Shown: positions 22,467 through 31,451, counted from the stretch's first letter. The stretch is 36,065 nucleotides of DNA from Candidatus Obscuribacterales bacterium (GCA_019745415.1 JAIETF010000096.1:1-36065); one strand, 5' to 3'. Notes: generated by a model not told the origin, from the letters alone. Made by a program: numbers and translations.

Positions 22467-24290
22467 TTAGAGCCAGCGTTCCTTCACCACGTCGCCGTCT
22501 TCCGTGAAGTACTCATACGGGCGCGGAGGGCCGATGGCACGGCCGCGCGGGTCGGTCGGGGGCTCCATCGTCAGCAGGCGCACCGGGTTGCCGCAGAGGC
22601 GACGGAAGTAACGCAGAGTCAGCCGCGCCTCCGACTGGAGAAGCGGACCGAAGTTCTCGTCGTACTCGTGCTTCAGGGTCCAGACGCCGTCACCGAACTT
22701 GCCGGTGTCCTGGATGGAGATGTTGGGCACATTGTGGTAGGCGGTGCGCATGACCAGCATGCGGCGCGCCTTGTGCTTGTTCTGGTCGAAGGCGGCAACG
22801 ATCTGGATGATCGTCGCCATCTGCTTCAGGGTCGCTGCCGGCACCGGGAAGTAGGGCGTGCCCATCTCCTCGTGGTAGAACTCGCTCGTCTCCTGCACCT
22901 GCGCCCAGGTCTGGATCACCTGCATGAGGTCCTCCAGCGACAGCGGCAGCGGGTTTTCGAAGACGTACTTGCGGTTCCAGCCGGAACGCTTGAGGGTGTT
23001 GTTGATCAACACGATGACCCGACGCACCCACTTGAGCGTCTCGAGGTTGAGTTCCTCGAACAGCTCTTCCTGCATGAACTCGGTGACGAAGCGGTTGTCG
23101 TCGTAGTCGCGCAGCACCTCGAACATCTTGTCGCGGTTGCGGCGCGGCACCTTTTCGGTGCGCCACTTCTTGCCTTCGACGTACTCGCCGTCTTCGGCCT
23201 TGACCAGCTCCTTGAACTTGACCGTGTCCATGATGACGTTGCCGTCAGCATCCTTCTCGTCGAAGCAGTACTTGCGGTCGATGTAGGACCAGATGTTCAG
23301 GCCCATGGCGTAGGGGTCGAAGTAGTTCGCGACCGCCTCGCTGTAGTGCATGTGCCACGACTTGGCCAGGTCGAAAATGCGGTACTCGAAGGGCACCGAC
23401 ACTTCCGGCTGGAGCAGGAGGTCACGCTGCCAGAACGAGGCGAAGCCTTCGTTCATGAACTTGGTGCGTCCCTGCGGCTGGAAGTAGCGGGAGCGGTCAC
23501 GCACGATGGAGACCAGCATGCGCGCCTTCTCGTGCATGTGCGGCGTGTTCTCGGGGTCCATCAGGAAGCCGAGCAGGTCGTGCGTCGGCTGGATGGGGTA
23601 GCGCTTCAGCGTCTGCTCGATGGCAGCCGCCTGGCGCTCCAGCTGTCCCTTCACCGAAGCCGAAACTTCGCCCTCGGTGATGATGCGACGCCGCAGGGTG
23701 GCGAGCTCGCCCTTGAGCTGCTCACGCAGTTCCTTGTCGCTGAGCTGGTCCGGAATGGTGGGCAACCAGCCGGCATGGTTCTCCAGCGCGTGGAGAGCAT
23801 CCATGTAGTACTCGTACGTCTCCCAGCCCCAGTCGGGGTCCTGGGTGAGCGCATCGATCTTGTTGCGCGCCTGGGTGAGACGCGCAACGATCGACTCCGG
23901 CATGGTCTCGCCGAAGTGCCGGTTGGTGGTGAAGAAGACCACATGCCCGAACGTGGCGTGAGCCATGACGTGCAGCTGCATCGGCAGGGTGTTGGTCGTG
24001 GAGAGGTACTGGATGGCCGGGTTGGTGTTGAGCACCATCTCATAGATGTGCCCACCATAGCCACCCCGGCGGTTCCGCTCCGCTTCCTTGCCCTTGGACC
24101 AGTGCACGTAGTCGTTCGGCATGCCGACATAGGGCAGCACCTGGCTGACCTGTTCGTCGGTTGTGAGCTTGTAGTCGATGGGGTAGTACTTCATGCCGAT
24201 GCGTTCAGCAGCGGCTGCCATACGGTTGTGCCACATGACCAGCAGCTCACAGAGCCGCTCGTAGGTGAAATGCGGGTTGTAGTTGCTCAT
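22467..24290 (-). CDS. spoVR: SpoVR family protein (YcgB-like)
   Basis: The 607-residue soluble protein is a SpoVR/YcgB homologue, somewhat longer than the usual 470-510 residues. Recognisable family blocks are LVMWHNRMAAAAERIGMKYY near the N-terminus, YGGHIYEMVLNTNP, HVMAHATFGHVVFF with two histidines in an H-x-x-x-H-x-x-x-x-H-like arrangement, and KFMNEGFASFW with WHMHYSEA later. The biochemical function of SpoVR is unknown. In Bacillus it affects spore cortex, and in non-sporeformers it is co-expressed with PrkA and YhbH/YeaH in starvation or stationary phase. Here the start follows directly: the stop TAA of the yhbH-like gene sits in the SD (TAAGGAG). No other sporulation gene is seen. 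Confidence 0.93.
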   Translation of the reverse strand: MSNYNPHFTYERLCELLVMWHNRMAAAAERIGMKYYPIDYKLTTDEQVSQVLPYVGMPNDYVHWSKGKEAERNRRGGYGGHIYEMVLNTNPAIQYLSTTNTLPMQLHVMAHATFGHVVFFTTNRHFGETMPESIVARLTQARNKIDALTQDPDWGWETYEYYMDALHALENHAGWLPTIPDQLSDKELREQLKGELATLRRRIITEGEVSASVKGQLERQAAAIEQTLKRYPIQPTHDLLGFLMDPENTPHMHEKARMLVSIVRDRSRYFQPQGRTKFMNEGFASFWQRDLLLQPEVSVPFEYRIFDLAKSWHMHYSEAVANYFDPYAMGLNIWSYIDRKYCFDEKDADGNVIMDTVKFKELVKAEDGEYVEGKKWRTEKVPRRNRDKMFEVLRDYDDNRFVTEFMQEELFEELNLETLKWVRRVIVLINNTLKRSGWNRKYVFENPLPLSLEDLMQVIQTWAQVQETSEFYHEEMGTPYFPVPAATLKQMATIIQIVAAFDQNKHKARRMLVMRTAYHNVPNISIQDTGKFGDGVWTLKHEYDENFGPLLQSEARLTLRYFRRLCGNPVRLLTMEPPTDPRGRAIGPPRPYEYFTEDGDVVKERWL

Positions 24291-24301
24291 ATACAGACTC
24301 C

Positions 24302-25900
24302 TTAAACAGATTGCTGCCGATCCTTGTCCAGGATCAGCTTGAATGCTTCGGGGACATCCGCAAGCGAATTGGCCTTCGCCATGCCCAGGTGAGCCTTGAC
24401 GTCGGCCGGCAGACCCCGCAGAGCCTGACCACCGAGGCTGAAGCCACTGCGACCACCCCAGGACGTTCCCGTCTCCAGGTAGCCGACATAGTTGAAGGGC
24501 GCGCGAATGATCCGGGTGAACCAGTCGCGAATCGCTTCTTCACCGTCGAAGAGGTCGCCGTCGGTGGCGTGGAACATGTAGCGGTTCCAGCTGGAAGCCG
24601 GGTAGGGACCGGCGGAGTTGCCGGTGGTCTTCGAGCGGGCACCGAATTCGGCGATCTTGTAGGTCAGCTCCCAGGCGGGAACAGCCACGGTACCGCCGCC
24701 GGCACCAATCTTGAAGAATTCCTCTTCGGTCTTCCAGAGGTATTCCTGCGCGTCGTGGCTGATGAGGGACAGGGCCACTTCCTTGTACTTCGTCTTGAGG
24801 AACAAGACGCAGATGAAGAAGTAGGCCTTGGCGATGATCATCGGATCACCGCTCATCGAACCGGAACGGTCCAGCACGAGAGCAACCCAGGCCTTGGAGT
24901 CCGGGTCGTCCTTCTCTTCGATGCGGTTGTAGCGCAGGTCGTTCTTGTGGAACGGCACTTCGGCCACGGTCGGGATGCCTTCGCCGCCACGCTCCTTGGT
25001 GAAGACGTAGGCAGCGACACGCATGCGCAGGTTGTCCTCCACCGTATAGGGTGCGGTGACGGCGCCAGGCATGTCGACTTCGAGGTACTCGGAGATGGCC
25101 TTGAAAGCCGTCTCGCGGAACTCCGGCACATCCTCCGCTTCGATCGGGTCAGACGAAACCGCCTGCTCGACCTCGTTGAGGAAAGCTTCCACGTTTTCAC
25201 GGGAGCTGCCGGTGCCGGTGAGCTTGTATGCCGGTTCGGGGAAGATGGGGTTGCCATCCTTGCCCGAGTGCATATAGGCCCAGAAGATGTAGGCTTCGAA
25301 CACAGCCTGGCACTTTTCCTCGAAGTCCTCGACGAACTCCTCGGGGCGCACGTTCTTGGCTGCGGCCGCACGGCGCAGTCGGGCGACTGCGGTGGCGCGC
25401 TTGTTGATGCGCGAACGGGGACCGTGGTTGGTCAGACCGCGACGCTTGTGGGTCTTGACCATGGTCTGCGCGAACATCTTCTTGAGCATGTTCGGCAGGC
25501 CGATTGACTCGAAGAACATCTCGATGAACTCTTCGAAGTCCATCTCGACGTAATCGCCGGGGTCGCTGCCGGGCTTACCCTTGCCGGGACCGCCTTGACC
25601 CGAACCATCTCGGCCCGGGCGCCAGATCGGCTCCGCTTCGGGGTCAACCGGCACGTTGATTTTGCCGGGACGGGTGATGACCGGGTTGTCGCCGATGATG
25701 TCGCCGATCTTGCCCTTGATCTTGCCCTTCTGGCGCTCCTTGTAGCGCTGCCGGTCGCGTTCGGTTTTGTCGCCGCCGCGTCCGGGAGGGGTGATCGAAG
25801 GCTTGCCGACAGCAAGCGCACGAACCAGGGAGTCATCGTCCGGAGCAACAATGCTGAAGCTGAAGGGCTTCTTCAGCTCCTTTGAAGGTTTCTTAGACAT
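24302..25900 (-). CDS. yhbH: YhbH/YeaH-type VWA protein (DUF444)
   Basis: From the ATG at 25900 (AGGAGG eight bases upstream; an ATG six bases earlier would sit too close to that SD) the product has 532 residues. The N-terminal 170 residues are basic, with Gly/Lys-rich parts (GKIKGKIGDIIG), typical of DUF444. It also carries a Gly/Pro linker, and LVLDRSGSMSGDPMIIAKAY (about residues 336-355) is the MIDAS of the VWA domain, with DxSxS intact. C-terminally, HATDGDLFDGEEA matches the family. YhbH/YeaH is the partner of PrkA/YeaG in the well-known three-gene set with SpoVR/YcgB. It is longer than YeaH (about 430). It lies between a hairpin after the second PrkA gene and spoVR. Confidence 0.93.
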   Translation of the reverse strand: MSKKPSKELKKPFSFSIVAPDDDSLVRALAVGKPSITPPGRGGDKTERDRQRYKERQKGKIKGKIGDIIGDNPVITRPGKINVPVDPEAEPIWRPGRDGSGQGGPGKGKPGSDPGDYVEMDFEEFIEMFFESIGLPNMLKKMFAQTMVKTHKRRGLTNHGPRSRINKRATAVARLRRAAAAKNVRPEEFVEDFEEKCQAVFEAYIFWAYMHSGKDGNPIFPEPAYKLTGTGSSRENVEAFLNEVEQAVSSDPIEAEDVPEFRETAFKAISEYLEVDMPGAVTAPYTVEDNLRMRVAAYVFTKERGGEGIPTVAEVPFHKNDLRYNRIEEKDDPDSKAWVALVLDRSGSMSGDPMIIAKAYFFICVLFLKTKYKEVALSLISHDAQEYLWKTEEEFFKIGAGGGTVAVPAWELTYKIAEFGARSKTTGNSAGPYPASSWNRYMFHATDGDLFDGEEAIRDWFTRIIRAPFNYVGYLETGTSWGGRSGFSLGGQALRGLPADVKAHLGMAKANSLADVPEAFKLILDKDRQQSV

Positions 25901-25993
25901 ACACATTGCCTCCTGGAGGTTAATCCGAAATAGACGTTTAAACTGCCGTCAAAAGCCTTTGCTGTTGCCACCCTATACGAGGATGGCAAAGAA

Positions 25994-26042
25994 AGCCGGC
26001 GGCTTCCTGCAACCTTATTAGGGTTGCAGTCCACCGCCGGCT
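25994..26042 (-). terminator. Terminator after the second PrkA gene
   Basis: AGCCGGCGG (25994-26002) pairs with CCGCCGGCT (26034-26042), with an inner stem CTGCAACC/GGTTGCAG closing a 7-base loop. The minus-strand tail is TTTCTTTGCC. It lies 42 bases past the stop and 94 before the yhbH-like start. Confidence 0.82.
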
Positions 26043-26084
26043 CAGCGAGGCTCTAGACAACTGTTCTAGAACCCCAGGCTTGGC

Positions 26085-28256
26085 TTAGCGCTCGACCAGG
26101 AAGTCGGAGTTCTCCTCGGCCTCGCGCAGCAGCTGGTCGGCCGACCAGTCGGAGAAGCCGTACTTCTCGACCAGACGGGCCTTGGCGGCGTTGATCTTCG
26201 CCAGGTCCTCGTTCGAGCGGGCGCTCGTGGACGAGAACAGGCGGGCACCGGTGCGGACCTTCTTCAGCACGAACCGCTCGATGCACTTCTGCACGGCGGT
26301 GTGGCAGGTGTAGGGCACGCCCTTCACCTTGTTGCTGTCGCGGATCCACTGGTTGACGGCAGCCACGATCTCGGCGCGGAACTTCGGAGCCTCGGCCGAG
26401 GTCACGCCCCAGTCCGGATCCGACTCGATCTCGCGCATGAACTGCTCGTCACCGCCGGGCGACGACTTGGAGTAGCCCGTGGCGCTCTTGACGCTCTGGT
26501 TGGTGGACCAGGCGACCACGTTGTCCAGGTACTTGTCCCAGGTGCGCTGGGCTTCGTCCTGGAAGCCTTCGACCATCGAGGCCAGCACGTACTGCGACAG
26601 GGTGCGCTTGCGCACCTCGTCCAGCTCGTTGCGCAGCACGCCCAGGAGGAACTCCAGGCGCTTCTCGTCGGTCTGGGTGCCCTTGTACCACTCACGCAGA
26701 GCGTCGCGGACCAGGGCGGAGGTGACGGTGTCGCCGCGACCCATGACGTTCGCCGCCACGAGCTGCATGACCTTGTTGGTCTCACGGGGCGACTGACCGG
26801 CCAGGCCTTCACGCACGCCGGCGCGTTCGCGCAGGTCCTGCACCGAGACCTTGGTGCCCATGCCGCGCGCACGCTGCTCGCGACCGTCGTAGGCGTCGGC
26901 CTTGACGTTGAGCGGGACGCTCTGGTCGGGCAGCAGGCGGGTCAGCACTTCCAGACGCGCCAGGTAGTCGAACACGTCGGGGTCGACGTGCACGCGACCG
27001 GCGAAGTCCGAGCCGTTCCAGAACTTCTCGATGACGCGGCGAGCCTGCGACATCTCGAGCGGGTACTTGAACCAGACGCGCAGGAAGCGGTCGCCGTACG
27101 GCTCGTTCTCGCGCACCTTCATGAACTTGTCGTACTCACCCTCGTTGGAGTGGAGGATGATCAGACCGTCGAAGAAGACCGAACCCGAGAGCGGGCTCGG
27201 CAGCTTGACGCGGCGGCCCTGCAGGGCTTCCAGCAGGACGCGCTGGGCTTCCGGCGGGTTCTTCAGACCCTCGGTGAGGATCACGAGGCCGCGGTTGCCC
27301 TTGTTGAAGGCGCCGTTCAGGTTGATCGAGCGCGGGTCGCCCTCGGTGAACTGGCCCAGCTGACCGATGTTCTCGGTGCCGATCCACTCGCCGATGTCGA
27401 AGTTGAGCGGCTGCACTTCGGCCACGTCGACGATACCGTTCGAGCCGGAGTAGTCGTCGGTGAAGCGCATGTACTCGATCGGGTAATCGGCGATCTTGAT
27501 CGCCTTGCCCTTGAAGCCGTACTGGCCGAGCACCGCCGCCTGCACCATCGGCTCGGGGTTACCGACCGCGGAGCGGGTGGAGCGGGGCAGGCCGAGACCA
27601 GCGACGATGGCGGTGACCAGGCTGTCGGACTCGAGACGAGCCAGACCATCGATCGACGCGCTGACGCCGGCGCCGTTCACGACAGCCTTGAGGCTGGCGT
27701 TGTCGAAGTCGAGCAGGCCGTCCAGACCGCAGTCGGTCAGGATCTGCGCCTTGAGCTCGATGACGCGGTCGGTGAAGGCCTCGTCGAGGAGACCCTCGGC
27801 GTCGGCCTGCTGCTCGGCGGCGAACTGAACCATGTAGAACAGGCTCAGCGGGTTGTCGTGGATGCGGCTGTGCTTCAGGAACGGGATGGGACCCGACTGA
27901 CGGTACAGCTGCTTGACGCGGGTGACGAAGTCCGACTTGCCGGCGCCCGGAGGCCCGATGAGGACCAGGGCCTGCTTGTCGGTCTCACCGCCCATGGTGG
28001 CGGGGGTGAGGTAGGAGTTGACGATGCTGTAGACCCACTGGTCGACGCCGTAGAAGTTCTTGAACGCGTTGTACGAGACCAGCGAGTCGTTGCCGTAGAT
28101 GCGGCGGGTACGGGTCGTGGCGGCGACGTTCTCGCCGGCCTGTTCGACCAGACGGAGCAGGCGGCTCTTCGAAGACTCGGTCTCCTGGACCAGTTTGCCC
28201 TTCGCAGCCAGCCAGGTCTTGAAAGAGAACTTGTTGGAGGTGGTGTTGGTTTCCAT
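26085..28256 (-). CDS. PrkA-family AAA+ serine kinase paralogue, divergent
   Basis: From the ATG at 28256 (GAGGAA about eight bases upstream; a GTG five codons earlier lacks a matching SD) the product has 723 residues. It has a PrkA-type AAA+ domain with Walker A IGPPGAGKSDF (about residues 99-107), HDNPLSLF, and the conserved segment NRGLVILTEGLKNP. FDGLIILHSNEGEYDKF and EPYGDRFLRVW also match the PrkA core, where the ATPase arginine sits. The C-terminal part follows PrkA (KFRAEIVAAVNQWIRD, KYGFSDWSADQLL). It lacks the CxxC found in the first copy. PrkA of E. coli and Bacillus is about 640 residues. PrkA is described as a serine kinase and, for Bacillus, also as an ATP-dependent protease. 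Only 22 bases separate it from the first copy. Confidence 0.88.
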   Translation of the reverse strand: METNTTSNKFSFKTWLAAKGKLVQETESSKSRLLRLVEQAGENVAATTRTRRIYGNDSLVSYNAFKNFYGVDQWVYSIVNSYLTPATMGGETDKQALVLIGPPGAGKSDFVTRVKQLYRQSGPIPFLKHSRIHDNPLSLFYMVQFAAEQQADAEGLLDEAFTDRVIELKAQILTDCGLDGLLDFDNASLKAVVNGAGVSASIDGLARLESDSLVTAIVAGLGLPRSTRSAVGNPEPMVQAAVLGQYGFKGKAIKIADYPIEYMRFTDDYSGSNGIVDVAEVQPLNFDIGEWIGTENIGQLGQFTEGDPRSINLNGAFNKGNRGLVILTEGLKNPPEAQRVLLEALQGRRVKLPSPLSGSVFFDGLIILHSNEGEYDKFMKVRENEPYGDRFLRVWFKYPLEMSQARRVIEKFWNGSDFAGRVHVDPDVFDYLARLEVLTRLLPDQSVPLNVKADAYDGREQRARGMGTKVSVQDLRERAGVREGLAGQSPRETNKVMQLVAANVMGRGDTVTSALVRDALREWYKGTQTDEKRLEFLLGVLRNELDEVRKRTLSQYVLASMVEGFQDEAQRTWDKYLDNVVAWSTNQSVKSATGYSKSSPGGDEQFMREIESDPDWGVTSAEAPKFRAEIVAAVNQWIRDSNKVKGVPYTCHTAVQKCIERFVLKKVRTGARLFSSTSARSNEDLAKINAAKARLVEKYGFSDWSADQLLREAEENSDFLVER

Positions 28257-28278
28257 GATAGATTTCCTCACTTAGAGA

Positions 28279-30558
28279 TTAGCTCTGCTTCCAGAGCTGA
28301 TAGTCGTTGAAGTACGTGAGCGCTACTTTCGCGCAGTGCTCGCAATAACCGAGGTCCTTGAAGCGTTGCAGGGCATCGCGACGGATGACCTTGTCTTCTT
28401 CGGACAGCTCGATTTCACTCTTCAGAACACGCTCAAGCTTCGCGGCGGCATCGTCGTTGAGTTTCTTCGCGATGCCTTCGGCCAGCTTGGGCAGAGTGCG
28501 CCAGGTGACTTCCCTCGCCTTGGCCGCATCCTCGTCGCTCTCTTCGTCTTCCGCCATCTTGCCGGCGTTGAACGTGAGCTGAAGGATGTGACCTTCGACG
28601 GACTTGCGGAAGTCCTCCTTGTCACCGGAGCTGGTGAGCCCCATGTGCTTTTCCAGGTCGTCCAGGATGCCGTCGAAGTTGACCTTCACACGGCGCTCGA
28701 CGAGCTTGCCGCTCTGTTCCACCATCTCGGCGGTCTCCTTGAGACCCTTTGCCGAAGCGATGGCGTGGATGCGGTAGCGCTCGAAGAGAGTGCTGGCGCG
28801 ACGCTCGAAGTCAGGCGCGATGACTTCGAGGAACTGCCGTTTCAGAACACGGCGGTATTCCTCCTCGATGAGGCCCGGCTTGTCGTCCATTCCCTTCGGC
28901 GGGCGAAGGTACTCGGTGCAGTTCTCCAGGACCTGCTTCTGGGAGTCGGTCAGACCGGGCTTCTTCTTCATCTGCGCGATCTTGGCGCGCAGGAAGCCCA
29001 GCATCTCGAGGGTGCTGATGCAGGGAGCGTTGTCCGGACCGGCATCCTTCATGACGAGGGAAACCGCTTCCGAAATGATGTTCAGCATCTCCGGCATGTT
29101 GAGACCGGCCATGCCTTCATCTTCGCCCGCTTCCGCCCAGAACTCACCGACCGACCAGTAGGCAATCGCCTTCTTGACCGGCTGGGTGGAGGTGGTGGTG
29201 CGGCCGCCGTAGTTGGCGGTGGTGCCGAACGGGTTCGACGACTGGGCGTTCTGGGCGCCCGCGTTGATGTTGCGCTTCTCGACAGCGAGCTGTTCGCCGT
29301 CGTACATGCGCGCCCGTTTGACGATGTCGACCTCGGCGTGATCCTTCTTCATGCGGCTGATGACCGCCAGAAGCGCCGTGATCTTCAGCGTCATGGGATC
29401 GAAGTGGGGCTGCTGCCGCATCTCCGCGATGGCGGTGCGGTAAGCCTGCTCTTCCTCCGAAACGGACGTGATATAAGGAACATTGAAGATGGCGAGCCGG
29501 CGCAGGAACTTGTCCGGGTCAGCCTGTTCCTTCATGAAGCGGGCGTAGGAGCCGTCGTTGGTCTGCCCGATCATCACCGCATCGAGCGGCAGGAAACCCT
29601 TGCGGGCGCTGCGGTCGCTGCAGGAGTTGTCGTCACCGCAACCGGCAGGGATCTGACGGTCGTTGGTGGCTTCGAGCAGGATGTCCAGCTCTTCGACGCT
29701 GGCAGCGGTGCCGGCATCCTTGGTGGATGCGGCGGAGCCGAACAGCTCGGGCATGTCGACCACACCGCGGCTGCCCATCTCGAGGGACTGGGCCAGGGTG
29801 CAGTTGCGTCCCCAGGTGGCGATGCCGAAGCTACGGCTGGAGAGCCGCATGGCAGTCACCTTGATTTCGCCCAGGTTGGGGTTTTCCTTGTCCTGCATGA
29901 CCTTCTCCCAGCAGTGCTGGCAGGGCTGACCGGAGATGGCCAGCAGGTCTTGCAGGGTGGGCTTGCGCGCAGGCTTGACGTCGGGGTTGCCCTTGGCGGC
30001 CCGCACAGCCTGCTTGTACTCTGCGTCGCGATCCGCCGCCGTCATCTTCAGCTGCCGCTCGATCTGAGCGATGCGTTCGACAGGGAGAAGATTGAGCAGA
30101 TTGATCGGATTCTCGTGGACAGGACATCCGTCCACGGCGTAGACGACTTCACCTTCGAGGGCTTCCTTGAAGGCGTTGGCGAGAAAGCTCTTGCCGGAAC
30201 CGGGTCCACCCTTGAGGAGGATCGCCAGGCGCTGCTGGTAGCCGTTGGCGGCAGCGGCGCGCAGATGGTTGAGGAGTCGAGCGACGACGCGCTGCGAACC
30301 TCGCACATCCTTGAAGGCGTTCCAGGTCGGGATGCCCATTTTCTTGAGCATCTTCAGGTAGGGACGCAGTTCCTGCGGAGAGATGTCGATTTCGACCTCG
30401 CCCTTGGATTCGATGGCTCGAACCAGGGTCGCGGCGGCGGAGTCGGCCACCTCCGGGGTACTCGTCAGTCGGACGAGAAAATCCCGGTAGGAGATGGTCT
30501 CCACCACGTTTGACCGCAGGCCGAGCAACTCATGAAGCTCTTGGCCAGTAGATGACAT
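28279..30558 (-). CDS. prkA: PrkA-family AAA+ serine kinase, first copy
   Basis: From the ATG at 30558 (AAGGAGG seven bases upstream) the product has 759 residues; 18 extra codons before it are not supported. Walker A is KGGPGSGKSFLANAF (about residues 115-125). The sequence then follows PrkA: PVHENPINLL, QPCQHCWEKV (about 211-216, the CxxC seen in Bacillus-type PrkA), RGVVDMPELFGS, MIGQTNDGSYARFMKEQADP and FLRRLAIFNVPYI. The extra length is partly an insertion of about 75 residues after RMYDGEQL (with Asn/Ala/Gly-rich sequence) and a second Cys-pair, GCGDDNSC. The C-terminus ends with GYCEHCAKVALTYF. It is the first gene of the PrkA-PrkA-YhbH-SpoVR set and has a long leader. Confidence 0.88.
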   Translation of the reverse strand: MSSTGQELHELLGLRSNVVETISYRDFLVRLTSTPEVADSAAATLVRAIESKGEVEIDISPQELRPYLKMLKKMGIPTWNAFKDVRGSQRVVARLLNHLRAAAANGYQQRLAILLKGGPGSGKSFLANAFKEALEGEVVYAVDGCPVHENPINLLNLLPVERIAQIERQLKMTAADRDAEYKQAVRAAKGNPDVKPARKPTLQDLLAISGQPCQHCWEKVMQDKENPNLGEIKVTAMRLSSRSFGIATWGRNCTLAQSLEMGSRGVVDMPELFGSAASTKDAGTAASVEELDILLEATNDRQIPAGCGDDNSCSDRSARKGFLPLDAVMIGQTNDGSYARFMKEQADPDKFLRRLAIFNVPYITSVSEEEQAYRTAIAEMRQQPHFDPMTLKITALLAVISRMKKDHAEVDIVKRARMYDGEQLAVEKRNINAGAQNAQSSNPFGTTANYGGRTTTSTQPVKKAIAYWSVGEFWAEAGEDEGMAGLNMPEMLNIISEAVSLVMKDAGPDNAPCISTLEMLGFLRAKIAQMKKKPGLTDSQKQVLENCTEYLRPPKGMDDKPGLIEEEYRRVLKRQFLEVIAPDFERRASTLFERYRIHAIASAKGLKETAEMVEQSGKLVERRVKVNFDGILDDLEKHMGLTSSGDKEDFRKSVEGHILQLTFNAGKMAEDEESDEDAAKAREVTWRTLPKLAEGIAKKLNDDAAAKLERVLKSEIELSEEDKVIRRDALQRFKDLGYCEHCAKVALTYFNDYQLWKQS

Positions 30559-31451
30559 AAGTGGTGCCTCCTTCTTGAGGAAGTTGCTGCAATGGCTCCC
30601 GCGGGGCGCCATCGCAAGTTACAGAATCAGGCGGAAAATCACTCGCGCAGAATCAGCCAGCCGTCAAGGACAGCCGACTTGTTTAGCACGGGCTCATCTT
30701 CGCCGCCGACACAAAAACTGCCGTCACCCAGGTTGAGTGATTGGCGGAGTTTGCGCAGCAGAACAGCAAAGGTTGGTACAGCTCTCACCAGCAGAACCAA
30801 TGGCAGCTCGGTCAATCAATCAACACTCACCAACCTTGGCAGGTCGATGTTCACTGGGTGTGTTGACTGGACCTACATCAGGTGGGAGTTGAAGTTGTGT
30901 TTATGGCTGCCGGGGTTTGGGGTTTGGTGGTTTGTGTAGGGGTCCTGCGGTTTGAGATGGAATACCAGTGAATATGTCCAACGTATCAGAAGTACTAATT
31001 ACCTCAAAACATTTGTTGGGTCTCATTTATCGGTCTTTTCAACATCCTAAAGAAAAGGCTAACCGCTCTTGATAACACCCCTTGTTTGGTAAGCTTTAAA
31101 GGGCTGGAATGTCTGAATCTGTGTGCTTGATATGGGGTTTGCAAGGGGGTGTTGGGGTTTGCCTTTTGTGGCTTATTTTTGGGGTATGGCGGCGGGACGG
31201 AAACAACGGTGAAAACGCGCTAATAGTGTGGGTTTTGAGGATTGTGTTTACTTAATCCGTACATGAGGTTCTTAGCGCGGTTGCGCGAGGTCTGGGGATG
31301 GATTTCCAAAGCGCCGACCGACGCCAATATTTCTGACTATTACAGAAAGAATGGGCTCTCTGGCCTGCTTGGCCGAACCTGGAGTCTTTTGTATTGCCAA
31401 TCTATATAGATGTGATCTCGATAAATGCGAACTCGCTCAGTTTGATTGGGC
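30559..31451 (-). promoter_or_regulatory. Long C/A-rich leader and intergenic region before prkA
   Basis: No confident gene lies here on either strand. On the minus strand two stretches (about 30940-30905 and 31190-31130) are rich in C and A and poor in G (complements of GGGGTTTGGGGTTTGGTGG and GGGGGTGTTGGGGTTTG). A 9-bp inverted repeat, AAGGTTGGT (30769-30777) with ACCAACCTT (30829-30837), lies nearer the gene. The C/A-rich parts could be Rho-binding sites in a long 5' leader. No clean -10/-35 pair was found, so the promoter is not placed. The stretch 31263-31409 on the plus strand can encode 48 residues. Confidence 0.4.
31263..31409 (+). CDS. Possible 48-residue small protein, weak
   Basis: ATG at 31263 opens a frame of 48 codons with a Trp/Arg-rich N-terminus (MRFLARLREVWGWISKAP) and a hydrophobic end. 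There is no SD at the usual distance (GAGGA lies 22 bases upstream) and no recognised family. It is listed because it fills a gap on the strand opposite prfB; it may be chance. Confidence 0.2.
   Translation: MRFLARLREVWGWISKAPTDANISDYYRKNGLSGLLGRTWSLLYCQSI

Noticed and set aside
22266..24305. Long plus-strand frame (679 codons) opposite spoVR and its neighbour
   Set aside because: It is a shadow of G+C-rich minus-strand genes. The translation is Val/Leu/His/Arg-rich with no domain, and the opposite strand encodes recognised proteins. The same applies to other long plus-strand frames, such as those at 26301-28310, 28336-30513 and 11231-12958.
22467..30558. A sporulation locus
   Set aside because: SpoVR, PrkA and YhbH also occur widely in non-sporeformers as a starvation set, and no other sporulation gene is present.
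6362..30558. The block as a mobile island
   Set aside because: No integrase, transposase, tRNA at the border or flanking direct repeats were found. Codon style can also reflect high expression.
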